This document shows positions 7,752 to 16,948 of a DNA stretch of 39,703 nucleotides, in pieces. The stretch's first letter is position 1. Every line of letters starts with the position of its first letter. The translations under genes were made by a program, and so were the position numbers. Source of the stretch: Myroides odoratimimus. GTDB taxonomy: Bacteria; Bacteroidota; Bacteroidia; Flavobacteriales; Flavobacteriaceae. The notes beneath the pieces are model-generated. The model did not search any database. It saw nothing but the letters and a program-made list of their open reading frames with translations, and was not told where the DNA came from. The DNA lies in assembly GCF_030326305.1 (NCBI RefSeq), contig NZ_JACAKB010000029.1:1-39703 (forward strand). Direction: 5' to 3'.

Positions 7752-9218
7752 TTATAAACCTAGTTTGCGAAATAGCTTATCTAACATTGACTTTACTCCT
7801 ATAACCCAATTCGTCTTTAATAGAACAATGAAGTTTAAGATAATCACTAATCCTACTTTTAAAACTAAGACTAATAGAGGATGAGAGTTATTAGGGATGA
7901 GAAATATTATAACAACAAAAGCTACCATAAATAACATTAGCTTAAAGAAGTTTATATCAAATGGCCATAACTTCATCTTTTGATAAATATAGTAGGTCTT
8001 AACTATATTAAACAATGTTAGAGATAATAGTGATGCTAGCCCCACACCGAATATTCCTAAGTCTGTATAGGCTAATAATACATAGTTCAAAACAACATTA
8101 AGAACCATCAAGCTTAAGATAGAAACTAGATTAAAACGGTAATACTTAGAATAAGAAATAATCTCTGTATTAAATCCTGTAGACATATTAATCACTACAT
8201 TAATACCTAGTAAATAGATAATAGGTAATGAAGGAGCTAACTTGTCATAAGTAGGTAACAATTGAAATAAAGGTTCTATACCAACTACAACACAGCTAAA
8301 AAGAAGCATACCAATAAAGAAAAGATTACGTGCTACTTCTTTATATTTCATATTCAGTGTACGCAGTTCCGCTCTCTTTATTAAATCAGATATAATAGGC
8401 GCATATAGTGCAAATACTCCTGTAGCTGGTATAGCGAGTGTAGACGCTAATGTCACCCCTATATTATATGTACCATTCGCTTCATAAGAGATAAAATAAG
8501 GAATCATCAGAGAGTCTACTCTAAACGCAAAGAAAGAACCAAAACTTCCTGCAAAGGCGAATAAACTATATGCGTAATACTCTTTCTTTCCTACATGAGC
8601 AAATAAGTCGTCGTATTTCCAATGCCAATTAAACTTAAAATGTCTATATATATAAGTACCTATTACTATGGCAATAACGTAATAAGACACTATATAATAC
8701 CACACTGCGTTATCTATTGAAAAGCTGCCATACACTACTATTAAGAACACTGTTGGCAGAGCTATTTTAGGGATTATCTTTTCAAAAAAGGTAGGAAAAG
8801 AAAGGCGTTGTAGATTAGTTGCTTGTCGCCTAAATAGCTCTATATAAGCCATTGAAATAGCTAGTACAAACCCCATAACCACATATCTCATCTCTGCTCC
8901 ATCATAGACATAGGATCCTAGTAACAATACTATTCCTACTCCTATAGTGAGTTTAATCATAGAGAGCATACTATAACTAAAGAGTTTACCTTGCAAACGT
9001 TCACTTAGTTTGGGGTAAAAGTTAATCAATGCATGTGTACTTCCTAAAACAATAATCGGAAATATAATCTGTGCACAGGCATCTACAAAACGAATAATAC
9101 CTAACAGTTCTTTATCTTGAGGATAGATTAACACAGTAGACACTACTCCTATCAATACACCTATATAATTGATAAGAGTAAAAAGAAATGCCTGTTTCGT
9201 AGATATTTTATCTTGCAT
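7752..9218 (-). CDS. Polysaccharide flippase (MOP superfamily, Wzx-like)
   Basis: This 488-residue integral membrane protein has about 14 hydrophobic segments. Its N-terminal region (LINYIGVLIGVVSTVLIYP followed by a charged DKELLG loop) is typical of Wzx/RfbX-type flippases, which move lipid-linked saccharide units across the inner membrane. It is divergently transcribed from a family 2 glycosyltransferase gene, with a 136-bp shared upstream region. The two may serve the same surface glycan, although no full glycan cluster is present. A related possibility is a lipid II flippase-like role. The ATG at 9218 places the first helix directly after a short polar stretch. Confidence 0.88.
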   Translation of the reverse strand: MQDKISTKQAFLFTLINYIGVLIGVVSTVLIYPQDKELLGIIRFVDACAQIIFPIIVLGSTHALINFYPKLSERLQGKLFSYSMLSMIKLTIGVGIVLLLGSYVYDGAEMRYVVMGFVLAISMAYIELFRRQATNLQRLSFPTFFEKIIPKIALPTVFLIVVYGSFSIDNAVWYYIVSYYVIAIVIGTYIYRHFKFNWHWKYDDLFAHVGKKEYYAYSLFAFAGSFGSFFAFRVDSLMIPYFISYEANGTYNIGVTLASTLAIPATGVFALYAPIISDLIKRAELRTLNMKYKEVARNLFFIGMLLFSCVVVGIEPLFQLLPTYDKLAPSLPIIYLLGINVVINMSTGFNTEIISYSKYYRFNLVSILSLMVLNVVLNYVLLAYTDLGIFGVGLASLLSLTLFNIVKTYYIYQKMKLWPFDINFFKLMLFMVAFVVIIFLIPNNSHPLLVLVLKVGLVIILNFIVLLKTNWVIGVKSMLDKLFRKLGL

Positions 9219-9354
9219 GAGGATACCTAAATCTGTTAATCACTTACAAATATACTTGCTAATAAGTCCTTAACTACTATTTTTTTTAAATTTGTAATTC
9301 TTATGTGAATAAACCAACTTATAAAAGAAAGCTTATTTGCACAAATACTATTAC

Positions 9355-10209
9355 ATGAAATACCTTGTTATCATGCCTGCTTATAATGAGTCGGCTTTTA
9401 TCGGTCATACTCTAGACAGTATAATTTCTCAAACGTTGTTACCAACTGATGTAATAGTTGTAAACGATAATTCCACAGATGACACAGCCAATATCATTAT
9501 GAACAACTATGCTCATCTTCCTTATATCACACTAATTAACAAAGCATCTGAAGCTATACATCTACCTGGTAGTAAAGTTGTAAAAGCTTTTAATTATGGT
9601 TTAGAACAAGTAGATAATCTAGATCAATACGATTTTATCGTTAAGCTAGATGCAGATCTTATTCTACCTAATAATTACTTCGCTACTATCGCAAGTACTT
9701 TTGCACAAGACCCAGCTATAGGAATGGTAGGAGGCTTTGCCTATATAGAAAAAAACAAGGAATGGGTAATCGAAAGCCTTACAGACAAAGATCATATTAG
9801 AGGGGCATTTAAAGCTTATAAACTAGACTGTTTTAAACAGATAGGAGGTCTTAAGCCTTCGATGGGATGGGACACAGTAGATGAACTCTTGTGTAAGTTC
9901 TACAATTGGAAGATCGTTACGATAGATACTCTAAAAGTAAAGCACCTCAAGCCTACTGGTGCAATGTATAATAAAGCGGCTAGGTATAAACAAGGAGAAG
10001 CATTCTATAGACTTCACTACGGAATAATAATTACATCTATCGCTTCTTTAAAACTAGCATTGAAAAAGAAAAAACCTTTCTTATTCATAGATTACATCAG
10101 TGGCTATTATAAAGCAAAAAGGGAAAAACAACCGTATCTAGTCACTGAAGAGCAAGGCATTTTTATACGTAAGTACCGTTGGAGTAAGATAAAATCAAAA
10201 TTACTCTAA
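9355..10209 (+). CDS. Glycosyltransferase family 2 protein
   Basis: This is a 284-residue GT-A fold enzyme. The start is set at the ATG at 9355 (MKYLVIMPAYNES), because the fold begins with that strand and the frame upstream adds only a few Tyr/His residues. Nucleotide-sugar binding residues are seen in VNDNSTDD (36-43), and the metal-binding DxD is DAD (99-101). The segment GWDTVDELL further on corresponds to the acceptor/catalytic-base region. The C-terminal basic stretch may sit on the membrane. It transfers a sugar to an unknown acceptor, plausibly in surface glycan synthesis given the divergent flippase. The gap to the following mlaE-like gene is 68 bp, so cotranscription is possible. 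Confidence 0.9.
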   Translation: MKYLVIMPAYNESAFIGHTLDSIISQTLLPTDVIVVNDNSTDDTANIIMNNYAHLPYITLINKASEAIHLPGSKVVKAFNYGLEQVDNLDQYDFIVKLDADLILPNNYFATIASTFAQDPAIGMVGGFAYIEKNKEWVIESLTDKDHIRGAFKAYKLDCFKQIGGLKPSMGWDTVDELLCKFYNWKIVTIDTLKVKHLKPTGAMYNKAARYKQGEAFYRLHYGIIITSIASLKLALKKKKPFLFIDYISGYYKAKREKQPYLVTEEQGIFIRKYRWSKIKSKLL

Positions 10210-10277
10210 TCACTTTTTTGCTTTAATAAACTTAAAACTCATTTGTAATTGGTAATTTAGCCGATATTTTAATTTTT

Positions 10278-11024
10278 ATGATAAAATCTGGATTAACACA
10301 TATAGGACAGTACTTTATAATGCTAAAAGAAATGTTTAGCAAAATGACTAAATGGAAAGTGATGAAAGTACTAATATTCAAAGAAATAGATGATCTAATC
10401 ATTGGTTCTTTAGGTATTGTAAGTTTCCTATCTTTCTTCGTTGGAGGAGTAGTTGCTATCCAAACTGCCTTAAACTTAACAAACCCACTTATACCTAAAT
10501 ACCTTATTGGATTTGCTACTAGACAATCTGTAATACTAGAGTTTGCACCAACATTTATCTCTATCATTATGGCTGGAAAAATGGGTTCTTTTATTACATC
10601 TAGTATCGGTACAATGCGTGTTACAGAACAAATTGACGCTTTAGAGGTTATGGGGGTTAGTTCATTAAACTACCTTGTTTTCCCTAAGCTAATTGCCGTA
10701 TTATTATATCCATTTGTCATAGGCATTAGTATGTTCTTAGGAATTGTCGGAGGATGGTTTGGAGGTGTTATGGGGAACTTTGTTTCATCAGAACAATTCA
10801 TAATTGGATTACAAGATTCGTTTACTCCATTTCATGTTACTTATGCGTTTATTAAAACTTTCCTCTTTGGATTCTTACTAGCTACTATACCTTCTTACTT
10901 TGGTTATTATATGAAAGGTGGAGCCCTAGAAGTAGGTAAGGCTAGTACTACTTCATTCGTATGGACAAGTGTAGCCATTATCTTGACAAATTATATATTA
11001 ACCTCTCTACTTTTAAGCAACTAA
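10278..11024 (+). CDS. mlaE: MlaE-family ABC transporter permease
   Basis: This 248-residue inner-membrane permease of the MlaE family belongs to the MCE-linked systems that move phospholipid between inner and outer membranes. An amphipathic N-terminal region (about 1-40) is followed by about five hydrophobic helices. The family core is visible: EIDDLIIGSLGIVSFLSFF, then GGVVAIQTA, and MAGKMGSFITSSIGTMRVTEQIDALEVMG, which is the conserved cytoplasmic coupling segment. The ATPase gene follows after 3 nt. The MlaD (MCE-domain) substrate-binding partner is not in this window. The symbol follows the E. coli family name. Confidence 0.92.
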   Translation: MIKSGLTHIGQYFIMLKEMFSKMTKWKVMKVLIFKEIDDLIIGSLGIVSFLSFFVGGVVAIQTALNLTNPLIPKYLIGFATRQSVILEFAPTFISIIMAGKMGSFITSSIGTMRVTEQIDALEVMGVSSLNYLVFPKLIAVLLYPFVIGISMFLGIVGGWFGGVMGNFVSSEQFIIGLQDSFTPFHVTYAFIKTFLFGFLLATIPSYFGYYMKGGALEVGKASTTSFVWTSVAIILTNYILTSLLLSN

Positions 11025-11027
11025 GAA

Positions 11028-11804
11028 ATGATCGAAGTAAAAAATATACAAAAATCGTTCAATGGTACTCAAGTACTGAAAGGAATTACAACTACTTTCG
11101 AAACAGGTAAAACTAATCTTATTATTGGACAAAGTGGATCTGGTAAGACAGTAATGCTTAAAACTCTCCTAGGTATTCACACTCCAGATGAAGGAACTAT
11201 TAGTTTTGATGGTAGAATATACACAGACCTTACAAATACTGAAAAAAGAGAGCTAAGAACAGAAATAGGAATGGTATTCCAAGGAAGTGCCTTATTTGAC
11301 TCTATGACTGTAGAGGAAAACATTGCTTTCCCGCTTCGAATGTTTACTAATAAATCTGATGCAGAAATAGCACATCGTGTGAATGAAGTTATAGATCGTG
11401 TGAATCTAATCAATGCTAACACAAAAAAGCCTTCTGAGATATCAGGAGGTATGCAAAAGAGGGTAGCTATTGCCAGAGCAATAGTTAATAACCCAAAATA
11501 CTTATTCTGTGATGAGCCTAACTCAGGGCTTGATCCTAAGACAGCTATCGTTATTGATAATCTTATCCAAGAGATTACACATGAGTACGGTATCACTACA
11601 GTAATCAATACGCACGATATGAACTCTGTATTAGAAATAGGTGAGCACATCGTATTCTTAAAGAATGGGGTACTAGCTTGGTCTGGTAATCATAAAGAGA
11701 TCATTCAGACAGACAATGAAGATGTAGTTGACTTTGTGTACTCATCAGAATTATTCAGAATGGTACGTCAAGCTATGAGACAAATCGGAAATGAAAAGAA
11801 ATAA
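11028..11804 (+). CDS. mlaF: MlaF-family ABC transporter ATPase
   Basis: This 258-residue ATP-binding subunit has a Walker A motif GQSGSGKT (34-41), Q-loop Gln85, ABC signature SGGMQ (139-143), Walker B YLFCDEP (158-164) and switch His196. The FQGSALFDSMTVEENIAFPL run is characteristic of the MlaF group. It powers lipid transport together with the MlaE-type permease encoded 3 nt upstream, with which it is certainly cotranscribed. The C-terminal tail (FVYSSELFRMVRQ) also matches the family. The operon ends at a strong terminator. No mlaD, mlaC or mlaB gene follows. Confidence 0.93.
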   Translation: MIEVKNIQKSFNGTQVLKGITTTFETGKTNLIIGQSGSGKTVMLKTLLGIHTPDEGTISFDGRIYTDLTNTEKRELRTEIGMVFQGSALFDSMTVEENIAFPLRMFTNKSDAEIAHRVNEVIDRVNLINANTKKPSEISGGMQKRVAIARAIVNNPKYLFCDEPNSGLDPKTAIVIDNLIQEITHEYGITTVINTHDMNSVLEIGEHIVFLKNGVLAWSGNHKEIIQTDNEDVVDFVYSSELFRMVRQAMRQIGNEKK

Positions 11805-11808
11805 TATA

Positions 11809-11848
11809 AAAAAGGAGTAATGCTGATAACATTACTCCTTTTTCTTTT
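11809..11848. terminator. Bidirectional terminator between mlaF and manC
   Basis: A perfect 14-bp stem (11809-11822 with 11830-11843) with a 7-nt loop has A-tracts before and T-tracts after it. It is placed between two converging genes. Confidence 0.93.
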
Positions 11849-11857
11849 CTTGTATTC

Positions 11858-12925
11858 TTACTTAAGTTTATCCGTCACTTGCTGACTCACAACCTTAATT
11901 TCTTGTTCTTTTTTCTTAGGATATAATAATAAAATATCATCCTTGTCCACGATGATATAGTCATTCAAACCATCTACTACTACCACTTTCCCTTTAGCTG
12001 TTCTAATAATATTATTTGTAGCATTATTAAAAAAAGCAGTTGCATTTACTACCGCATTGTCATTATCATCTTTAGGAAGCTTATCGTATAAAGACCCCCA
12101 TGTACCTAAATCATTCCAATCAAATGTAGCTGGTAATACATATACATTATTAGCCTTCTCCATCACAGCATAGTCTATAGAGATGTTTTCAGCTTTAGAA
12201 TAGTTCTCATCTATAAAAGACTTCTCATCTTCTGTATTTAGATAATCATACCCTTGATCAAACAATTCCGTCATAGCAGGTTGAAACTCTGAGAAAGCGT
12301 CCAAAATAGAGCTTACACTCCATATAAAAATTCCTGAATTCCATAAAAAATGTCGGCTCTGTACAAACTTACGTGCTGTAACGTAATCAGGCTTCTCTCT
12401 AAACTGTACTACTTTCTTAATAGGACGAGAATCTAGTTTATTAAACTCAATATATCCATACCCTGTATTAGGGAAAGTAGGCAAAATTCCTAAAGTCATT
12501 AATACCTTATCACGCTCACATACATCAAAGGTGCGTTGTAAGTTAGATACGAACTGTAACTCATCTTCTATCCAGTGATCGCTAGGCGCCACCACCATTA
12601 CTGCCTCTGGATTCATCTTCTTAATCTTCATCGCCGCATATAGTATACATGGTGCTGTATTACGCATATCTGGCTCTAATATGATATTATTTAACTCTAC
12701 AGATGGCAATTGTTCCTTTACTATCTCGCGATAGTTTTCATGCGTTAAAATCAGAATATTCTCTTTAGGCACTACCTGAGACAGACGTTTAAAAGTCTTT
12801 TGTATCAAGGTATCTCCTGATCCTAACATATCGTGAAACTGTTTTGGAAACTCAGGTGTACTCACAGGCCAAAAACGTGACCCTACTCCACCTGCCATAA
12901 TCACAGCGTAATAATTTGAACTCAT
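11858..12925 (-). CDS. manC: Mannose-1-phosphate guanylyltransferase
   Basis: This 355-residue nucleotidyltransferase makes GDP-mannose from mannose-1-phosphate and GTP, feeding surface glycan and protein glycosylation pathways. The N-terminal pyrophosphorylase signature AGGVGSRFWPVSTPEFPKQF (11-30) is present, along with the metal/substrate motif APSDHWI. GYGYIEF and FREKPD follow, then NSGIFIWS. It has only the nucleotidyltransferase part and no fused phosphomannose isomerase domain. It is the last gene of a tight four-gene minus-strand set, starting 6 nt after the SprT gene. The other members have no obvious link to sugar metabolism. Confidence 0.93.
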   Translation of the reverse strand: MSSNYYAVIMAGGVGSRFWPVSTPEFPKQFHDMLGSGDTLIQKTFKRLSQVVPKENILILTHENYREIVKEQLPSVELNNIILEPDMRNTAPCILYAAMKIKKMNPEAVMVVAPSDHWIEDELQFVSNLQRTFDVCERDKVLMTLGILPTFPNTGYGYIEFNKLDSRPIKKVVQFREKPDYVTARKFVQSRHFLWNSGIFIWSVSSILDAFSEFQPAMTELFDQGYDYLNTEDEKSFIDENYSKAENISIDYAVMEKANNVYVLPATFDWNDLGTWGSLYDKLPKDDNDNAVVNATAFFNNATNNIIRTAKGKVVVVDGLNDYIIVDKDDILLLYPKKKEQEIKVVSQQVTDKLK

Positions 12926-12931
12926 ATATCT

Positions 12932-13555
12932 TTATCTATTTACAACATAATGGGTCAACAACTCTACTTCAGCATTTGCTTTAAAAGTGTATATTCTTCC
13001 CGTTGAAACCTCTAAACACTCGAAACGCTTTACCCTAATAGGACCGCGCTTAAATATCTTTCCGTTATAAGTTTTAAAATGACTCCCTAAAGGGATTTCA
13101 TATATAAAACAATTGTTATTATTTATATCCTGGACATCATACCTTCTCATCGCTATAGATAACTTCTCATCAGTATCGCTACTAGCAGAAGGGTTTCTAA
13201 AGTGATTTGCTAACAAAGGTAATAATGCACTAGGAAATATTTCTTCTCTTAAAAAGGGCAACATTAATAATTGAAAAGTACTTTTCCACTCTACTCCATG
13301 TGGCTTTATTCCCCCTTTGTACTTTTGATAAGCCACTAAGTGAGCTATCTCATGAATCAAGGTCATCAAAAAACGGTAAGGATTCAGGTTAGAATTTATC
13401 GTTATAATATGCTTCCCATCGTGATTACGAGTATAATCTCCATGACGTGTAACTCTCTCGTGTACAATCTTTAGATGCACATGATAGTGTTTTATCAATT
13501 CAAATACAGGTTCAACTGCTTGTTCTGGTAAATATGGTTTAAGCTTCTCTATCAA
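12932..13555 (-). CDS. SprT-like zinc metalloprotease-domain protein
   Basis: This 207-residue SprT-family protein has the zincin motif HEIAH at 68-72, with His86 (KPHGVEW) as probable third zinc ligand. The N-terminal half matches the SprT domain, whose best-known relative SPRTN cleaves DNA-protein crosslinks; bacterial members are poorly characterised. The C-terminal part (about 140-205) lacks the usual Cys zinc ribbon and instead has a small beta-rich Lys/Arg-containing stretch (GPIRVKRFECLEV). It starts 12 nt after the SDR gene and ends 6 nt before manC, so it is operonic. It is probably cytoplasmic. Confidence 0.88.
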   Translation of the reverse strand: MIEKLKPYLPEQAVEPVFELIKHYHVHLKIVHERVTRHGDYTRNHDGKHIITINSNLNPYRFLMTLIHEIAHLVAYQKYKGGIKPHGVEWKSTFQLLMLPFLREEIFPSALLPLLANHFRNPSASSDTDEKLSIAMRRYDVQDINNNNCFIYEIPLGSHFKTYNGKIFKRGPIRVKRFECLEVSTGRIYTFKANAEVELLTHYVVNR

Positions 13556-13567
13556 TTACATTTTAAT

Positions 13568-14245
13568 TTAAGGGGTAGTAGTAGACACTTGCAATACCTT
13601 CCCATTAAAAAATCTATTCCCATGTATCGCAAAATTCACGATATACTCAGCCATTTCATCTGGCATAAGTGGAGCTTGATATCCTGGGAATGCCTCTTCT
13701 AACATCTCTGTCTGTACTGCTCCTAAAGCTACTACATTAAAGAATATTCCCTTATCCTTATATTCTTCAGCTAACAACTCACTTAAGATAGTGATAGCTC
13801 CTTTACTAGAACTATATGCAGCTAATCCTCCGAACTTTAACACTCCTTGTACTCCTCCCATACTACTTACAGATACCACATGACTATTCACTTTCATAAA
13901 TGGTATAGTAACTTGCATTAGGCGAACTGCACCGAATACATTTACATTATATACATACTGAAAGTCTTCTTGTGTAATCTCCTCAAAAGGTTTGTTCACA
14001 ATAGCTCCAGCGTTATTAATCAGGATATCTACATGCTCCCAATTGTCCTGTACATAATCAACTACCTTCTGAAGGTCTTCTTCTTTAGTTATATCAACAG
14101 CTAAACAAGTGACATTATCTAAATCAATAAGTTTATCTGATATTTTTCTAGACACTGCCAATACATTATGACCTAATTTTGACAACCATTGCACACACTC
14201 TAGTCCAATACCTCTACTTGTCCCTGTAACAATTACATTTTTCAT
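13568..14245 (-). CDS. Short-chain dehydrogenase/reductase (SDR)
   Basis: This 225-residue classical SDR oxidoreductase has the cofactor glycine motif TGTSRGIG (7-14). VDIT (about 50-53) holds the acidic residue that binds adenine, NNAG is at 77-80, and the catalytic set is Ser127/128, Tyr144 and Lys148 (YSSSK). It is slightly short for the family but complete. It uses NAD(P)H; the substrate is unknown. The start lies 1 nt after the stop of the M28 peptidase gene, so translation is probably coupled. It is the second gene of the M28-SDR-SprT-ManC operon. Confidence 0.92.
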   Translation of the reverse strand: MKNVIVTGTSRGIGLECVQWLSKLGHNVLAVSRKISDKLIDLDNVTCLAVDITKEEDLQKVVDYVQDNWEHVDILINNAGAIVNKPFEEITQEDFQYVYNVNVFGAVRLMQVTIPFMKVNSHVVSVSSMGGVQGVLKFGGLAAYSSSKGAITILSELLAEEYKDKGIFFNVVALGAVQTEMLEEAFPGYQAPLMPDEMAEYIVNFAIHGNRFFNGKVLQVSTTTP

Positions 14246-14246
14246 C

Positions 14247-15179
14247 TTAATACATTCTTATTTCTCCCGGAGCTAAATTAACAAGTTTGTTCACAACCGG
14301 TATTATATCTTGTGTAAAAGAAGTCATAAAATTTAAATCCATTAAATGAGCTTCATCCTTTACATGGTGGTAATATTCATAATTTTCAAAGTCAAAAGAA
14401 CTAAACGTTTGACATGGTACTTTAAACATTTGGTAAAAAGGATAATTATCAGAACGCTTAAACAAATTAAACTCTTCAGCCTTTTCTAATTTACCTACAA
14501 TAGGCTTCCCTGCCAATTCATTTAACTTACTTGCCATAGTAGACAGATCGTATCCCGTTAGATAAGTCATATAATCTCTCTTCATAGGTAGTCCTAGCAT
14601 TTCGAAATTAAGCATAGACACTACATTCACATTCTCTTCTTTAAGACGCTCTGCTAAATGTTTAGATCCCCATAATCCCTTTTCTTCTCCTGTGAAGAAC
14701 GCCACAAGTACTGTACGCTTATTATTCTGTAACTTTAAGTTACGTGCTAATTCTAACAGGATAGCTGTACCAGCTGCATTGTCATTCGCTCCATTAGCAA
14801 TAGAATCTCCATCTACAGGCTTTTCTATTCCGATATGGTCATAATGAGCACCTAATACCACTACCTCGTTTTTTAAAGTCTCATCACTACCTGGTATAAC
14901 TCCTACGATATTCCAAGCATCTGCTACATTCTGTAACGTATCGTTATAAGAACTATAATAAGGCTTAATCTTATACTCCGCTAATCGTTTAGCTAAGTAC
15001 TCACCAGCCATCTTACCTCCTTCTGTACCAGTATCTCTACCTAGTAACTCATCAGAAGCTAAATAATATAATGTTTCTTTAATATTCTTTTGTTCAGCAT
15101 TAGCTTTAACAACAGATGGTGTCTTAGTAGTAGCACATCCAACTAATAAGACTGCTGCCAATAGGCTTAAAATTCTCAT
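14247..15179 (-). CDS. M28-family zinc peptidase, lipoprotein
   Basis: This 310-residue metallopeptidase has an N-terminal lipoprotein signal (LLVGC, lipidated Cys15), so it should be anchored in the cell envelope. Zinc ligands and catalytic residues of family M28 are visible: His112 (GAHYDHIG), Asp133 (NGANDNAAGT), and Glu165/Glu166 (FTGEEKGLWGS). A later EYYHHVKDEAH segment supplies the final His. Members are aminopeptidases or carboxypeptidases that trim peptides. It is first in a four-gene operon, with a TATTTTTG promoter box only 16 nt before the start. Confidence 0.9.
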   Translation of the reverse strand: MRILSLLAAVLLVGCATTKTPSVVKANAEQKNIKETLYYLASDELLGRDTGTEGGKMAGEYLAKRLAEYKIKPYYSSYNDTLQNVADAWNIVGVIPGSDETLKNEVVVLGAHYDHIGIEKPVDGDSIANGANDNAAGTAILLELARNLKLQNNKRTVLVAFFTGEEKGLWGSKHLAERLKEENVNVVSMLNFEMLGLPMKRDYMTYLTGYDLSTMASKLNELAGKPIVGKLEKAEEFNLFKRSDNYPFYQMFKVPCQTFSSFDFENYEYYHHVKDEAHLMDLNFMTSFTQDIIPVVNKLVNLAPGEIRMY

Positions 15180-15195
15180 TTATAAATATTTTTAT

Positions 15196-15203
15196 CAAAA
15201 ATA
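15196..15203 (-). promoter_or_regulatory. -7 promoter box for the M28-SDR-SprT-ManC operon
   Basis: On the minus strand this reads TATTTTTG, matching TAnnTTTG. Initiation just downstream would leave a very short leader of about ten bases. No good -33 TTG is seen. Confidence 0.45.
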
Positions 15204-15238
15204 CAAAAAGGTAATTAACTATAGAAAATAATTTCTAC

Positions 15239-15257
15239 TGTATATGTAGCATATACA
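15239..15257. repeat. Small palindrome upstream of the M28 operon
   Basis: TGTATATG and CATATACA flank a 3-nt TAG centre. It lies between the upstream pdh terminator and the M28 promoter box, a position where an operator would sit. It is AT-rich, so chance is possible. Confidence 0.4.
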
Positions 15258-15273
15258 ATAAATTATTATCAAT

Positions 15274-15305
15274 AAAAAAGCCCTTATTCAAAAGAATAAG
15301 GGCTT
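15274..15305 (-). terminator. Intrinsic terminator of the pdhA-E2 operon
   Basis: A perfect 12-bp stem (15278-15289 with 15294-15305) with a 4-nt loop is followed on the minus strand by a T-tract (15274-15279). It is about 20 nt beyond the E2 stop codon. Confidence 0.92.
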
Positions 15306-15324
15306 AAGTATATTATTATTTAGA

Positions 15325-16938
15325 TTACGCCAACATAGTCACTGGGTTCTCTACATAATCTTTAAATGTTTGTAAGAACTGAGCACCTGTAGCACCGTCC
15401 ACAGTTCTGTGGTCACATGCTAGAGTTACTGTCATTGTATTACCTACTACGATCTGACCATTCTTCACTACTGGTTTTTCTATAATAGCACCTACTGATA
15501 GAATTGCAGAGTTTGGTTGGTTGATAATAGAAGTAAATGACTGAATACCAAACATACCTAAGTTAGACACAGTGAATGTACTTCCTTCCATCTCAGCAGG
15601 AGTAAGTTTTTTAGTTTTAGCTTTACCAGCTAATTCTTTTACTTTACCACCAATATGAGTTAAAGACATTTGATCAGTGAATGGTAATACTGGTACTACT
15701 AATCCATCCTCTACAGCTACAGCTACACCGATATTGATGTGGTTGTTATAGATAGTTGCATTATCAGTCCATTGTGTATTCACCTGAGGATGCTTGCGAA
15801 GTGCCATAGCACATGCTTTCACTACCATATCGTTAAATGATACTTTCGTATCAGGTAAGTTATTGATAATCTTACGAGACTCGATAGCATTATCCATATC
15901 TAACTCGATAGTTAAATAGTAATGAGGAGCAGTAAACTTAGACTCAGCTAAACGACGAGCAATAGTTTTACGCATTTGTGAGTTTTTCACTTCCTCTACA
16001 CTTACTTCTCCAGCTGGTACGAATGCCTTAACAGCAGGTACAGCCGCAGTAGCTGCAGCTACAGGAGCAGCAGTTTTAGCAGCAGGTGTATAGTTTTCAA
16101 TATCGCGTTTGATGATACGTCCATTCTCACCAGAACCTTTCACCTCAGTAATATTTATTCCTTTATCTTCAGCAATTTTCTTAGCCAATGGAGAAATGAA
16201 TACTCTCCCATTAGTAGAAGTAGTAGCCTCCACGCTTACAGTTTTTGGTTCTTCAGCTTTAGGAGCCTCCGTAGCAGGAGCCTCAACAGCGATAGCACCA
16301 CCGTTTTGAGCAGATGCAACTACAGCTGATACGTCAGTTCCTTCTGGTCCTAAGATCGCTAATACGCTATCAACAGGAGCAGACTCACCTTCGTTAATAC
16401 CTACATATAATAAAGTTCCAGCCTCAAAAGCTTCGAACTCCATAGTAGCTTTATCAGTTTCGATTTCTGCAAGGATATCACCTTCCTGAACCTTATCACC
16501 TACTTTTTTAATCCAAGTAGCTACTGTACCATCAGTCATAGTATCACTAAGACGAGGCATAGTAATGATTTTAACTCCAGCAGGCATAGCAGCCGCAGCA
16601 GGAGCTGGTGTTTCAACTTTAGCTTCTGCTACAGGAGCAGCAGCCTCAGCAGCTGGAGCAGCATTACCCGCACCACTGATTAAAGCAGAAATATCTTCAC
16701 CTTCATTTCCTATAATAGCAAGTAACGAATCTACAGGAGCAGATTCACCTTCTTGTAATCCAATATATAACAATGTCCCTGAATTAAATGATTCAAACTC
16801 CATTGTTGCTTTGTCTGTTTCAATTTCTGCAAGGATATCTCCTTCAGAAATCTTATCTCCAACTTTTTTTAACCATGCTGCAACAACACCTTCTGTCATC
16901 GTGTCGCTTAAGCGTGGCATTGTAATTACTTCTGCCAT
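15325..16938 (-). CDS. pdhC: Dihydrolipoamide acetyltransferase, E2 of pyruvate dehydrogenase
   Basis: This 537-residue core subunit transfers acetyl groups from lipoyl-lysine to CoA. It has two N-terminal lipoyl domains (about 1-78 and 121-199) with lipoylated Lys43 and Lys163, each in the context ETDKATMEFE. Ala/Pro-rich linkers separate them. A peripheral-subunit-binding domain follows (about 246-283, FISPLAKKIAEDKG). The C-terminal catalytic domain contains His510 and Asp514 in the DHRTVDG motif. The two lipoyl domains are highly alike at the DNA level too, a recent-looking internal duplication. It follows pdhA by 10 nt. E1 beta and E3 are not encoded here. Confidence 0.95.
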   Translation of the reverse strand: MAEVITMPRLSDTMTEGVVAAWLKKVGDKISEGDILAEIETDKATMEFESFNSGTLLYIGLQEGESAPVDSLLAIIGNEGEDISALISGAGNAAPAAEAAAPVAEAKVETPAPAAAAMPAGVKIITMPRLSDTMTDGTVATWIKKVGDKVQEGDILAEIETDKATMEFEAFEAGTLLYVGINEGESAPVDSVLAILGPEGTDVSAVVASAQNGGAIAVEAPATEAPKAEEPKTVSVEATTSTNGRVFISPLAKKIAEDKGINITEVKGSGENGRIIKRDIENYTPAAKTAAPVAAATAAVPAVKAFVPAGEVSVEEVKNSQMRKTIARRLAESKFTAPHYYLTIELDMDNAIESRKIINNLPDTKVSFNDMVVKACAMALRKHPQVNTQWTDNATIYNNHINIGVAVAVEDGLVVPVLPFTDQMSLTHIGGKVKELAGKAKTKKLTPAEMEGSTFTVSNLGMFGIQSFTSIINQPNSAILSVGAIIEKPVVKNGQIVVGNTMTVTLACDHRTVDGATGAQFLQTFKDYVENPVTMLA

Positions 16939-16948
16939 GTTCTTTTTA

